64,000 bases of DNA from Streptomyces nojiriensis (GCF_017639205.1 NZ_CP071139.1:8183501-8247500), one strand, 5' to 3'; shown: positions 52,246 to 61,058, counted from the stretch's first letter. A program made the numbers and translations. Notes: generated by a model from the sequence alone, not told the origin.

Positions 52246-52332
52246 GGCGGCCCTCCGGCATGCCCGGCCGTGCGTCCGTACGGCGGCAGGGGCGCGGGAG
52301 CGGTCGGCGTCCGCCGATTCCAGGAGCAGGCC

Positions 52333-53745
52333 ATGTCCCGTCCCCGCACCTCCCGCCGCCTCGCGCTCGCGGTGCCCGCCGCGCTCGGCGCCTTCGCCCT
52401 CACCGCGCTGCCCGCGTTCGCGACCTCGTCGCCCGCGCAGATCGCCACCTCGAAGACCAACGGCGTCGCCTACCTCAAGTCCCTCCAGGCGGCGGACGGT
52501 TCGTACGCCGGTTCCGGCCTCTCCAACGAGTGGGCCTTCAGCACCTTCGCCGCGACCGGCACGGCCGTCGTGGACGTCTACCCCGGTGGCGACACCACGA
52601 AGAACGCCCGCACCGTCTACCGCAACCTGCTCTCGACGGCGGGCTGGCCGTCCGCCTCCCCGGTGGTCACCGACTACGAGCGCGGCACCCTGAACGCGTA
52701 CGCCGCCGGCATCGACCCGGCCCGCGTCTCCGCCTCCCGCAACCTCGTGGCGAACATCTACTCCTACTGGCAGACGGCGGAGGCCGGCTACTTCGGCTCC
52801 TCCGGAAACTTCAACGGCACGGTCTTCGCGGCCCTTTCGCTGGGCGGCGCCAGGACACAGGCCGGCGGCGCCCGCATCCCGCAGGCACTGACCGACGCGG
52901 TCGTCACCCGGATCCGCGCCAACCAGCACGTGGACGGCGGCTGGACCTACCAGAAGGCCGAGGGCAACCCCACCGTCCTCAACTCCGCCGGCGACGTCGA
53001 CATGACCGGCGCGGCCATGGCGGCCCTGTGCGTCTCCGGCGTCCCCAACACGGACCCGGACGTCGTCCAGGCGAAGAACTTCCTCAAGAGCACGCTGCTC
53101 TCCTCCACCGGCGCCTTCAACTCCCTCTACGGGGTCAACACCAGCTCCAACGGCTGGGGCGTCGCGGGCCTGAACGCTTGCGGCTTCAACCCGCAGACCG
53201 GCGACTTCCTCACGGTCACCGGGAAGACCCCGATCGACTTCCTGATAGCCAACCAGTACAACCCGGCGGGCGGCTTCAAGTACAAGCCCTCCGACACCGT
53301 CCCCTCTGCCTACTCCTCGATCGACGCGCTGCGCGCCGTCGCGGGCGGGGGCTTCACCACGGCCCCGCCCGTCCCGGTCACCCCCGGCGCCCCGCAGTGG
53401 GTCGCCCAGTCCACCTTCACCGCCGGTACGGCCGCCAAGCTGGCCCTGACCGTCGACGACGGCGCCGGCAACCTCAAGGTCTGCTCGGTGGCCTTCACCC
53501 CGACCGGTACGACCACCACCCTCGGCGACGTCCTGAACGCGGCCACCACCGGGGCGACCCCGACCGGCTGCGTCACGAGCGTGACCCCCTCGTCGGGCAC
53601 GGGCACCGTCACGGCCGTCAACGGCAAGGCCAACAGCGGCTCCAGCACCTGGAAGGTCAGCGTCGACGGCTCCGCGTTCGCCGGCGCGGTCCGCAACAAG
53701 GTCATCAACGTGGGCGACACCATCGCCCTGCGCTGGGGCGCCTGA
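52333..53745 (+). CDS. Secreted transcobalamin-like protein (toroid plus DUF4430-like)
   Basis: A 470-residue secreted protein. The signal peptide ends near residue 32 (LPAFATS). Residues about 40-350 are helical repeats of the prenyltransferase/squalene-cyclase toroid type (YLKSLQAADGSYAGSGLSNE, HVDGGWTYQK, FLIANQYNPAGGFKY). The C-terminal 110 residues are beta-rich and DUF4430-like (STWKVSVDGSAFAG...VNVGDTIALRWGA). Helical barrel followed by this beta domain is the plan of intrinsic factor and transcobalamin. A B12 riboswitch lies upstream, so it should bind B12 outside the cell. ATG 52333 follows CAGGAGCAGG. No anchor is seen, so it may diffuse. Confidence 0.85.
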   Translation: MSRPRTSRRLALAVPAALGAFALTALPAFATSSPAQIATSKTNGVAYLKSLQAADGSYAGSGLSNEWAFSTFAATGTAVVDVYPGGDTTKNARTVYRNLLSTAGWPSASPVVTDYERGTLNAYAAGIDPARVSASRNLVANIYSYWQTAEAGYFGSSGNFNGTVFAALSLGGARTQAGGARIPQALTDAVVTRIRANQHVDGGWTYQKAEGNPTVLNSAGDVDMTGAAMAALCVSGVPNTDPDVVQAKNFLKSTLLSSTGAFNSLYGVNTSSNGWGVAGLNACGFNPQTGDFLTVTGKTPIDFLIANQYNPAGGFKYKPSDTVPSAYSSIDALRAVAGGGFTTAPPVPVTPGAPQWVAQSTFTAGTAAKLALTVDDGAGNLKVCSVAFTPTGTTTTLGDVLNAATTGATPTGCVTSVTPSSGTGTVTAVNGKANSGSSTWKVSVDGSAFAGAVRNKVINVGDTIALRWGA

Positions 53746-53760
53746 TCACCGAATGCCGGC

Positions 53761-53790
53761 GGGGCTGCGGACCTTCGCGGCCGCAGCCCC
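53761..53790. terminator. Hairpin between convergent secreted-protein genes
   Basis: GGGGCTGCGG and CCGCAGCCCC pair over a 10-base loop in the 63-base gap; it can serve both strands. Confidence 0.7.
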
Positions 53791-53808
53791 TGCCGGGCGG
53801 GCGGCCGG

Positions 53809-54297
53809 TTAGAAGGACGTCCAGGTGAAGGACACCCGGTCGCCGGCGCTGAGCTTGAACTGGCAGCCGCCGACCGGGGTCGGGGTGCCGTTGACGGCGA
53901 TGCTCCAGTACGCCGAGCCGCCGCCGCTGACGTTCTTTATCGTGTCGACGGAGAAGTCGTCGAAGGACGCGTACCAGGTGCCGTCCCAGGTGAAGCCCTT
54001 CTTGTGGGCGGCGTCGTCGAGGGCGGCGGTCGGGGTGGGGACCTTGGACGGGTTGGCGCCGCCGTTGGTGCCGTCGCACTTGTGGGTGCCACCGGTCGCG
54101 GTGGTGACATCGTGGCCCTTGGTCTTGACCTTGCCCTGGAACAGCAGCCCGTCGGGTCCCTGGACGGTGAGGTCCACCTTGACGGCCGCGTTCGTGTTCG
54201 GCCTCGGCTTGGCCTCGGCCACGGCCGGAGCGGTGGCGAGGGCGAGAGCGAGCGCGAACGTGGTGACCACGGAGCGGCGGACGAGGGTCTGGCGCAT
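53809..54297 (-). CDS. Small secreted DUF4430-like protein
   Basis: A 162-residue secreted protein. The signal peptide ends near residue 29 (AVAEAKP). The mature part contains two Cys (HKCDG and GGCQF) and the family end AYWSIAVNGTPTP...LSAGDRVSFTWTSF, typical of DUF4430 domains related to the beta domain of transcobalamin. It has no helical partner domain of its own, so it may pair with another surface protein or bind B12 alone. The leader of about 245 bases contains cobalamin riboswitch 3. A basic/hydrophobic start and GGAAGG RBS support ATG 54297. Confidence 0.83.
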   Translation of the reverse strand: MRQTLVRRSVVTTFALALALATAPAVAEAKPRPNTNAAVKVDLTVQGPDGLLFQGKVKTKGHDVTTATGGTHKCDGTNGGANPSKVPTPTAALDDAAHKKGFTWDGTWYASFDDFSVDTIKNVSGGGSAYWSIAVNGTPTPVGGCQFKLSAGDRVSFTWTSF

Positions 54298-54371
54298 GGA
54301 GTGCCTTCCTGAGCGGATCTTCGGGCCTGCTCACGCGAACCCTTCGACCCGCACCCGTGCACACCCCCTGC

Positions 54372-54394
54372 GGGCGTCCCTCAGGAGGACGCCC
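54372..54394 (-). terminator. Leader hairpin, possible expression platform
   Basis: On the minus strand GGGCGTCC and GGACGCCC form an 8-bp stem around a CCTCCTGA-containing loop, about 75 bases 5' of the start codon and after riboswitch 3. It could act as a regulated terminator; there is no U-tract. Confidence 0.5.
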
Positions 54395-54429
54395 GGGGGC
54401 GCCGGGCCGGGCTGGGGCTTCGTACTGCA

Positions 54430-54575
54430 GACCATGACAGTGGGAAGCGGTGCACATCGCACCCCGGGTTCTCCGACTCACGGCGTTTCGGACACCGCTC
54501 ACGGTTGCAGGTCAGCGCCGGATTCCCACCGGCTTCCCCCAGTTGTGCATGCATTCGGTTGTGGCCCGGGCCGCG
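54430..54575 (-). promoter_or_regulatory. Cobalamin riboswitch 3 (DUF4430-like gene)
   Basis: The minus-strand core GGGGGAAGCCGGTGGGAATC then CGGCGCTGACCTGCAACCG and GAGTCGGAGAACCC is a very good match to the cobalamin consensus. CTGGG (54538-54542) and CCCGG (54464-54468) can form P1. A CCCACTG at 54438-54444 resembles the B12 box. GCTTCCC next to it could pair with GGGAAGC of the core, an alternative fold. Confidence 0.88.
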
Positions 54576-54649
54576 GTGGGCCGGAGCAGAACGCATCGTA
54601 CGGCCCGGGCAGAGGGGACCGGGCGAGAACCCGGAATCCGGGCCCGCCG

Positions 54650-55570
54650 TCAGCCGCGGCCGAGCCGGCGGGCCTCCGCCGGACTCACCGGGGCACCCGC
54701 CCCGACCCCGTGCAGGACGTGCGCCAGTACCTCCGCGCCGCGTACGACGCGGGGGCCCGGGCGGTTGAAGTAGGCGGGCCCGTCCAGCACCCACACCTCA
54801 CCCGCGCGCACCGCGGGCAGCTCCTCCCACCCCGGCAGCGAGGTCAGCAGCTCCCGCTCGCGCAGCGTGCGTTCCGGGCCGAACCCGCAGGGCATGACCA
54901 GGAGCACGTCCGGGCGGGCGGCCCGGACCGCCTCCCATTCCGTCGGCCGGGTGTGCTCCCCGGGGGCGGCGATCAGTGCCTCACCGCCCGCGCACGCGAT
55001 CTGCTCCGGCACCCAGTGCCCGGCCGGCCAGAGCGGATCGAGCCATTCGATCGCCACCACCCGGGGGCGCCGCCGTCCGGCGGTCCGCGCCCGTACGGCC
55101 TCCAGCCGCGCGGCGAGGGCCGCCCGCCGCTCCCGCGCGTGCTCCGCCACGCCGAGCAGCTCACCGACCGTGACCAGGCAGTCCAGTACGTCGCCCAGCG
55201 TGCGCGGCTCCAGACTCAGCACGCGGGGCCCGCCGTCTAGGACGCGCACCGCCCGGCTCACGCCGGCGTAGGACACCGCGCAGACGTCGCACAGGTCCTG
55301 GGTCAGGACCACATCGGGAGCGAGCGCGCCGAGGGCCTCGGTGTCGAGGGTGTAGAGCGAGGAGCCGCGGTGCGCGGCGCCGCCCACCGCGTCGGAGATC
55401 TCCCGGCTGGTCAGGGTGTCCGCCGAGAACTCGGCCGAGGTCACCACGGGCACGCCGGCCACCGCCCGCGGCGGCCAGTCGCACTCGTGGGTACGGCCCG
55501 CCAGATCGGCGGCCAGGCCGAGCTCCGCCACGATGTCGGTCGCCGCGGGCAGCAGGGAGACGATGCGCAT
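54650..55570 (-). CDS. Cobalamin-binding protein, BtuF-like, without signal peptide
   Basis: A 306-residue protein of the BtuF/helical-backbone metal receptor family. It opens RIVSLLPAATDIVAELGL with no signal peptide or lipobox, and has RTHECDWP near residue 27, a family marker, and QDLCDVCAVS near 90. Actinomycete relatives of this kind are annotated as cobalamin-binding proteins although export is not obvious; a cytoplasmic role is possible. It lies upstream of, and on the same strand as, a B12-riboswitch gene. No riboswitch was found directly before it. Confidence 0.85.
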   Translation of the reverse strand: MRIVSLLPAATDIVAELGLAADLAGRTHECDWPPRAVAGVPVVTSAEFSADTLTSREISDAVGGAAHRGSSLYTLDTEALGALAPDVVLTQDLCDVCAVSYAGVSRAVRVLDGGPRVLSLEPRTLGDVLDCLVTVGELLGVAEHARERRAALAARLEAVRARTAGRRRPRVVAIEWLDPLWPAGHWVPEQIACAGGEALIAAPGEHTRPTEWEAVRAARPDVLLVMPCGFGPERTLRERELLTSLPGWEELPAVRAGEVWVLDGPAYFNRPGPRVVRGAEVLAHVLHGVGAGAPVSPAEARRLGRG

Positions 55571-55876
55571 CCTCCGACCCTAGGCCGTCTCTTCCGGATC
55601 TTGCCGGGCCCGCGACGCCCGGCACCGCACCTGGCCGCGTTGTCGGGGCACCCGAGTACGTCCAGTACACGGGCGCCCCTCCGCCTTGCCAGGCTTCCCC
55701 TCGGCGCTGGCGGGCCTGGGGAGGCCCCATGGCACCGGACGCCGCGGGCTCGGCCGACAAGATCCGAAAGAGACGGCCCAAGCCGTCGGGGGCCGGGCGG
55801 TTGGGTGGCCGTGTCCTCGGGGGAGGCCGCAGCGCCCCGGCTGACGGCTGTCCCCGGGAGCCGCCCGCGCGACGTG
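55571..55876. other. Intergenic region occupied by an inverted-repeat element
   Basis: 306 bases between the BtuF-like gene and the SpoIIE-type phosphatase gene. About 196 bases of it are the element at 55583-55778. The remainder shows nothing I can name. Confidence 0.5.
55583..55778. mobile_element. MITE-like element with terminal inverted repeats
   Basis: The left end begins GGCCGTCTCTTCCGGATCTT and the reversed right end begins GGCCGTCTCTTTCGGATCTT. The match extends over 25 bases with two mismatches, then resumes (GCCCGCG) after a 4-base gap. About 125 bases lie between, with no ORF of note. No target duplication is evident. It may be a non-autonomous transposon or a mobile intergenic repeat that could also fold as a long stem in RNA. 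Confidence 0.55.
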
Positions 55877-58357
55877 TCAGGAACCGCGGCGCCAGGGGAT
55901 TTCGGCCCACACCTGCTTGCCGCCGCTGAGCGGCACCGAGCCCCAGGCCGTCGCCGTCGCCTCGACGATGAGCAGCCCGCGACCGCCCGTCGACTCCCAG
56001 CTCACCCAGACCGGTTTGACGGGGCTGCGCGGCGACCCGTCGTTCACGGCGATCCGCAGCCGGTCCGCCGAGAGGGTCAGATCCATCCCCACCTCGCCCT
56101 GGGTGTGCGCGATGGCGTTGGTGACCAGCTCGGACACGATCAACAGGGCTTCGTCGAGTTCCTCCACCACTCCCCAGGAGCGCAGGGTGCGGGCGGTGAA
56201 GCGGCGCGCGTGCAGGACCGCGTTGGGTACCCGCCACACCGTCCAGTGGCTCCGCATCGGCCGGTCCCCCTGGCCGTCGTAGCGCAGCAACAGCAACGCC
56301 ACATCGTCGTCGCGACGGCCCACGCCGACGACCAGCTCGTCGGCGACCCCTCCGACATCGTCCGGGTCGGCCGCCGCGAGCACGTCGCACACCCGCCGTA
56401 CGCCCTCCTCCAGGCGCAGTCGGGAGGACTCGACCAGGCCGTCCGTCAGCAGCACCAGCAGGGTGCCGGGGATCAGCCCCGCCTCTGTCATGGGGAACTC
56501 CGCTTCCGCGAGCACGCCCAGCGGGGGGCCGCCCTCGACCACCATCTCCTCGGCGACGCCGTCGGGATGACGCAGGATCGGCGGCAGATGGCCGGCCCGG
56601 ACGACCCTGGCGATGCCCTCCTCCATGTCCAGGTCCACGTACCCGCAGGTGGCGAACAGATCCGTCTCCATACCGGCCAGCAGACGGTTGGCCCGCGCGA
56701 CCACCACATCGGGCGGGTGGCCCTCCACCGCGTAGGCCCTGACCGCCGTACGCATCTGGCCCATGATGGTGGCGGCGCCCGCGCTGTGCCCCTGGACGTC
56801 CCCGATGACGAAGGCCACATGACCGTCACGGAGCGGAATGACGTCGTACCAGTCCCCGCCGACCTCGAGTCCGGCGGTCGCGGGGAGGTAGCGGGCGACG
56901 GCGACCCCGCCCGGCAGCTCGGGGAGCTTGCGCGGCAGCAGACTGCGCTGGAGCATGGTGGCGAGTTCGTGGCCCGCGTCCAGGGCGTGGGCGCGCACCA
57001 GCGCCTGTCCCACCAGTCCCGCGGTCGCGGTCAGCAGCGACCGCTCCTCCGGTCCGAACCGGTGCTCCGCGTCCCAGCCCACCAGACACACCCCGACCAT
57101 CCGGCCGTCGGCGGGCAGCGGCAGCACCGCGAGACCACCGGGCCCGACGCCCAGCAGGCCGGGCTCCAGGGCCGCCCCCGGCGGCCACAGACTCAAGTGC
57201 CCCCCGCGCAGCGCGCTCTGCAGGGTGGGCAGGTCGCTGAGCGCCACGTCGGGCCACTCGGACCGCCACTCCGAGCGCCAGACCTCGGGCCAGGCGTCGG
57301 GCTCCGGAGGATCGAGGGCGGTGACGATGAGCCGTTCGGGCTCCAGTTCGCCGACCGCGACCCGGGAGGCGCCGAGCGGTTCGCGCAGGGCGGCGACCAC
57401 CAGCCGGCTGACCTCCCGGATGGTCGCCGCTCCCGCCAGGGTGGCCGACAGCCGCTGTACGAGGGAGACCTCGTCGGCGCTGGGGCGCAGATAGGTGGCA
57501 TCGGCGACCACGCCCAGGACGCGCCCCGGCGTACCGTCCGCGTCCACCTCCACGCGGCAGCGCAGTCCCAGCCAGCGCAGCTCGCCGTTCGGGCGGCGGA
57601 TACGGAACGCCAGCTGCTGTCCGGCGGCGGCAAGCCGGTTCGGCTCCACGATCGCCATCAGTGCGGGCATGTCGTCGGGGACGGCGCAGGCGAGCACGGT
57701 CTCCACCTGCCCGTCGAACTGCCCGGGAGACAGACCCAGCAGTTCCAGCACGTGCGCGTCGGCCTCCATACGGCCGGTGCTCAGCTCCAGGATGAAGGCG
57801 CCGCCCTGGTCGGGCACCAGCGACTGACCCAGATGGGCCTGCGGGGACTTGCGTCCGGCGAAGCGTCCGGCGACCGATTCGAGTCCCGTGGCCACCTGGT
57901 CGGCGTAGAGCTCCAGGAGGCTGCGGTCGTCGGCGCTGAAGCCGTCCCCGGCCTGCCCGGCGACGATCAGACAGCCGAGCTCCTGGTCGTCGTACCCCAG
58001 CGGAAGCGCGCCCAGCGAGATCCTGGCGGGCGAGTTGGGTGCGCCGTCCCGCACCCGGGTGGGGAAGTGGTGGGGGTCCTCCTCGATGAACGTGGCGAGT
58101 TCCTTGGGAGCCAGCCACAGCGGGCGGCCCGAGCGGAAGGCATTGGCGGCGGGCGAGTGGCCGGCCACGGCGAGGATCGCCGGCAGCCCGTAGAGGACGC
58201 CGCGGTTTCCGGTCAGCTCGGCGAGGTGGAGTTCCCTGCCCTGGTCGGCGACCACGTAGACAGCGGCGAGCTCGGCCCCGCAGAACGAGAAGCGATGACT
58301 GTTCACTGTCCGTATCGCCTCCTCCCGGGGGCATCGCGCCGACCGCCCTCCCCCCAT
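55877..58357 (-). CDS. GAF/PAS/SpoIIE phosphatase with ATPase domain
   Basis: An 826-residue cytoplasmic regulator. A GAF domain (about 20-165), a PAS domain (about 185-290) and a second GAF domain (about 300-450) are followed by a PP2C-type SpoIIE phosphatase (about 465-690, GGDWYDVIPL and VIGDVQGHS with metal Asp) and a HATPase_c anti-sigma kinase-like domain (about 700-826, SELVTNAIAHT, STGGRGLLIVE). Such proteins set partner-switching of anti-anti-sigma factors and thus stress sigma activity. The ATG has GGGAGG upstream. A second phosphatase gene lies 39 bases upstream on the same strand. Confidence 0.92.
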   Translation of the reverse strand: MGGGRSARCPREEAIRTVNSHRFSFCGAELAAVYVVADQGRELHLAELTGNRGVLYGLPAILAVAGHSPAANAFRSGRPLWLAPKELATFIEEDPHHFPTRVRDGAPNSPARISLGALPLGYDDQELGCLIVAGQAGDGFSADDRSLLELYADQVATGLESVAGRFAGRKSPQAHLGQSLVPDQGGAFILELSTGRMEADAHVLELLGLSPGQFDGQVETVLACAVPDDMPALMAIVEPNRLAAAGQQLAFRIRRPNGELRWLGLRCRVEVDADGTPGRVLGVVADATYLRPSADEVSLVQRLSATLAGAATIREVSRLVVAALREPLGASRVAVGELEPERLIVTALDPPEPDAWPEVWRSEWRSEWPDVALSDLPTLQSALRGGHLSLWPPGAALEPGLLGVGPGGLAVLPLPADGRMVGVCLVGWDAEHRFGPEERSLLTATAGLVGQALVRAHALDAGHELATMLQRSLLPRKLPELPGGVAVARYLPATAGLEVGGDWYDVIPLRDGHVAFVIGDVQGHSAGAATIMGQMRTAVRAYAVEGHPPDVVVARANRLLAGMETDLFATCGYVDLDMEEGIARVVRAGHLPPILRHPDGVAEEMVVEGGPPLGVLAEAEFPMTEAGLIPGTLLVLLTDGLVESSRLRLEEGVRRVCDVLAAADPDDVGGVADELVVGVGRRDDDVALLLLRYDGQGDRPMRSHWTVWRVPNAVLHARRFTARTLRSWGVVEELDEALLIVSELVTNAIAHTQGEVGMDLTLSADRLRIAVNDGSPRSPVKPVWVSWESTGGRGLLIVEATATAWGSVPLSGGKQVWAEIPWRRGS

Positions 58358-58396
58358 GCTGTCGCCTCCCGGACCGTCCGGGCGACTCCAGGGGTG

Positions 58397-59554
58397 CTAC
58401 GCCGGACCTCCGGCCGACCGTTGCCCCTCGTCCAGGCTCCGGTCCACGACGACGACCGCCACATCGTCGGCCAGGCGGTCATCGGTGTGGCGGAGCAGTG
58501 CCTGGTGCAGGCCCTCCAGGAACTCCTTCCGGCTGTGGTCGCGCATGGTCACCATTGCCTCGGCCAGGTCGAAGAAGGCCTTGTCCGGGGCGCGGGCCTC
58601 GATGACGCCGTCGGTGTACAGCAGCAGCCGGTCCCCCGGTGCGAACGGATAGCGGTCCGCCCGCCGGGGAGGACCGCTGACGAACTCCACCAGACCGAGC
58701 GGCGGCAGGGGGGCGGTGGGTGTCAGTGGCCGGACCACGCCGTCGCACAGCAGCAGCGGGGGAGGGTGGCCCCGGTTGATCACGTCGATGTGCGGGCCGT
58801 CCGGGATCTGGGCCACGAGCGCGGTGACGAACCCCTCCAGGACGGCCTCCGCACCACCGGCGCCCGAGACGGCGGCGTCCCGCAGCAGGGCCGCCTCGCA
58901 GCGGTCGACGACCTCCATCAGGTCGTCCTCGTAGTGCACGGCCTCCCTGAAGGCGCCCAGCACGATCGCGGCGGCCCGTACGGCCGGGAGTCCCTTGCCC
59001 CGGACATCCCCGACGATCATCCGGACCCCGTACCGGGTCTGCACCACGTCGTACAGATCGCCGCCGATCTGGGCGCCCGTCTCGGCCGCCAGGTACATGC
59101 TGGCCGCCCGTACGGGACCCAGCAGGGTCGGCACCGGCCGCAGCAGGACGTCCTGGGCGGCGGTGGCGATCCGCTGGACCTGGTTCAGCTCGTTCTCCGT
59201 GCGCGTGCGCGCGGAGCGGCTCGTCATGAAACTCGCCACCGAGACCAGGAACAGGGCGAGGAAGTTGGTGTAGACCTGCTGGCTCCCCCAGGCGCCGTTG
59301 TAGCTCGCGGTGGCCACGCTGACACCGACGGCCACCCCCGCCGCCGCGAGCGTCCCCTTGGGGCCCATCGTCACGGCCGCCAGAGCGGGCGTCGCGACCA
59401 ACAGGGGGCCGGTGTAGAGGACGTGCAGGGGCGTGAACTCGACGAGCAGCACCAGCAGGGCGATCGCGAAGGGCACACACTCCGCCAAGACGAACAGGAC
59501 CTGGTGGTGGCCGTCGGCTCGCGGTCCAGAAGGCGAGCGCAAGGGCGCTCTCAT
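58397..59554 (-). CDS. Membrane-bound SpoIIE-type PP2C phosphatase
   Basis: A 385-residue protein. About four N-terminal membrane helices (residues 20-110, FVLAECVPFAIALLVLLVEF) are joined by a short coiled linker to a PP2C-SpoIIE domain (about 150-375, GGDLYDVVQT, VGDVRGKG, LLLYTDGVIEAR, ADDVAVVVV). It probably dephosphorylates an anti-anti-sigma factor in response to a membrane signal. ATG 59554 has GAGG about 10 bases upstream. It likely forms an operon with the larger phosphatase downstream. Confidence 0.9.
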   Translation of the reverse strand: MRAPLRSPSGPRADGHHQVLFVLAECVPFAIALLVLLVEFTPLHVLYTGPLLVATPALAAVTMGPKGTLAAAGVAVGVSVATASYNGAWGSQQVYTNFLALFLVSVASFMTSRSARTRTENELNQVQRIATAAQDVLLRPVPTLLGPVRAASMYLAAETGAQIGGDLYDVVQTRYGVRMIVGDVRGKGLPAVRAAAIVLGAFREAVHYEDDLMEVVDRCEAALLRDAAVSGAGGAEAVLEGFVTALVAQIPDGPHIDVINRGHPPPLLLCDGVVRPLTPTAPLPPLGLVEFVSGPPRRADRYPFAPGDRLLLYTDGVIEARAPDKAFFDLAEAMVTMRDHSRKEFLEGLHQALLRHTDDRLADDVAVVVVDRSLDEGQRSAGGPA

Positions 59555-59731
59555 GAGTACAGACTGCCTCGCCCGCACCCGTGGCCGCCACTCCGGTCGA
59601 CCGCGAGCAGCGCGGTGGGCGAGGCTGCGCCCGTACACCCGCGCCGGTCGAGTTCGCGCGCTCGTCGTTCACGGTCCGTCACTCCATGGCCCTGGATGTC
59701 GGGTCCTGGGTACGCCGCGTCGTGTCCGCCG

Positions 59732-59776
59732 CCGAACGGACCGAACGGACCGAACGGACCGAACGGACCGAACAGG
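59732..59776. repeat. 9-bp tandem repeat, four copies plus a degenerate one
   Basis: CCGAACGGA is repeated four times exactly (59732-59767), followed by CCGAACAGG. It lies between the membrane phosphatase start and the carboxypeptidase stop, in noncoding sequence. It is probably slippage-prone. Confidence 0.9.
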
Positions 59777-59785
59777 CCGAGCGGG

Positions 59786-60973
59786 TCACGGCAGGTCCCG
59801 GCGGCGCCGCAGGACACCTGCCCCGGTCAGGACCGCCACGGCGGCGAGGAACGCGGCCGACAAGCCGTAGACCATCGGCGTACCCACGTCGAGCCGCTCC
59901 GGCGTGACGGCGCGGGCGGCCCGGGCGGCGACGGTGCGCGGCGTCGCGGGCGGCGCCGGGGGGTCGAGCGACCCGACCGGATCCACCCGTCCCGCAGCGG
60001 CGAATCCCCAGTCCAGCAGGGAGCGCGCTTCCTCGTACACGGCGTTCGCGCCGCCCCACTGGGGGTTCATCACCGTCGCCAGCAGGGTGCGGCCGTCCCG
60101 ACGGGCGGCCGCGATCAGCGTGAAGCCCGCCTGGGAGGTGTAGCCGTTCTTGACCCCGATGATCCCCGGGTACCGGCCCAGCCCGTCCTGACCGGTCACC
60201 AGCCGGTTGGTGTTCTCGATCCCGTACGTCCAGGTGGGACTGCCGTCGGTGGTGGTGCCGCCGGGGAAGCGGGCGTCGGCGGTCGCCGCGTACTCGGCGA
60301 AGGCCGGGTCGGCAAGGCCCGTACGGCCGAAGACGGCGAGGTCGTAGGCCGAGGAGGCCTGGCCGTCCGCGTCGAATCCGTCCGGGGAGACGACGGTGGT
60401 GTCCCGTGCGCCCAGGGCGCGCGCCTTGGCCTGCATCTGCGCCGAGGTGACGTCCCAGCCGCCGTTCATCTCGGCCAGCACGTGCACGGCGTCGTTGCCC
60501 GAGCTGAGGAAGACGCCCCGCCACAGGTCGGCCACCCGGTAGGTGTGGTCCGCGGACAGACCCACCGTGCTGCTCCCCTCCGGCACCTCGTCCAGCTCGG
60601 CCTCGGTGACCGTGTGCCGGCCCGAGCCGGGCAGGTGGGGCAGTGCGGTGAGGGCGAACAGGGTCTTGAGGGTGCTGGCCGGTGGCAGCCGGCGGTGTGC
60701 GTCGTGGGCCGCGAGCACCGCACCCGTACCGGCGTCCGCCACCAGCCACGACAGGGCGGACACGTCGTCCGGCAGCGCGGGCGCCCCCTGCCGCGCCCGT
60801 ACGTGGGTTCCGGCCCGGTGCAGCAGCGAGGCGTCGACGGCCGGGGCGGGCCGCGGCGGCAGCGGCTCGGCCCGCGCGGCGCCGGCCGCCGCCGGTACGA
60901 GGAGGACCGATGCGCCGATGGCGAGAGCCGCGGCGCCCGCGCCGGTTCTGCGCCCAGAGGATCTGATGCTCAT
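59786..60973 (-). CDS. D-alanyl-D-alanine carboxypeptidase (low-molecular-weight PBP)
   Basis: A 395-residue exported serine peptidase. The signal peptide ends near residue 35. The penicillin-binding motifs are PASTLK (Ser100-Lys103), SGN (158-160) and KNG (275-277, in place of KTG). A C-terminal membrane helix (PMVYGLSAAFLAAVAVLTGAGV) and basic end RRRRDLP anchor it. It trims the last D-Ala from stem peptides, limiting cross-links. It is a single gene. Confidence 0.92.
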   Translation of the reverse strand: MSIRSSGRRTGAGAAALAIGASVLLVPAAAGAARAEPLPPRPAPAVDASLLHRAGTHVRARQGAPALPDDVSALSWLVADAGTGAVLAAHDAHRRLPPASTLKTLFALTALPHLPGSGRHTVTEAELDEVPEGSSTVGLSADHTYRVADLWRGVFLSSGNDAVHVLAEMNGGWDVTSAQMQAKARALGARDTTVVSPDGFDADGQASSAYDLAVFGRTGLADPAFAEYAATADARFPGGTTTDGSPTWTYGIENTNRLVTGQDGLGRYPGIIGVKNGYTSQAGFTLIAAARRDGRTLLATVMNPQWGGANAVYEEARSLLDWGFAAAGRVDPVGSLDPPAPPATPRTVAARAARAVTPERLDVGTPMVYGLSAAFLAAVAVLTGAGVLRRRRDLP

Positions 60974-61058
60974 TCATCCAGCGTAGAAATGCATCGGGCC
61001 GCGCGCACCGAGGCGTACGCCGACCGGCGGTAGGCCGGAGCCCGGACGCGGATCCGCC

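Larger units (their letters stand above)
51725..52332. other. Divergent intergenic region with two riboswitches
   Basis: 608 bases between two divergently transcribed surface-protein genes. It holds a cobalamin riboswitch on each strand (51879-51995 minus; 52075-52245 plus). The promoters should lie between them, around 51990-52080, but I cannot define -35/-10 boxes. Confidence 0.7.
54298..54649. other. Long leader region with riboswitch 3
   Basis: 352 bases between the BtuF-like gene and the small DUF4430-like gene. It contains riboswitch 3 and, downstream of it, the strong hairpin at 54372-54394. I see no ORF in it. Confidence 0.7.

Noticed and set aside
59551..59817. 88-codon minus-strand frame encoding Phe-Gly-Pro repeats
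   Set aside because: It is created by the 9-bp tandem repeat; no RBS, family or codon support.
55370..61033. 1887-codon open frame on the plus strand
   Set aside because: It runs antisense across BtuF-like, SpoIIE-type and carboxypeptidase genes, all with clear motifs; long antisense frames are expected at this GC content.
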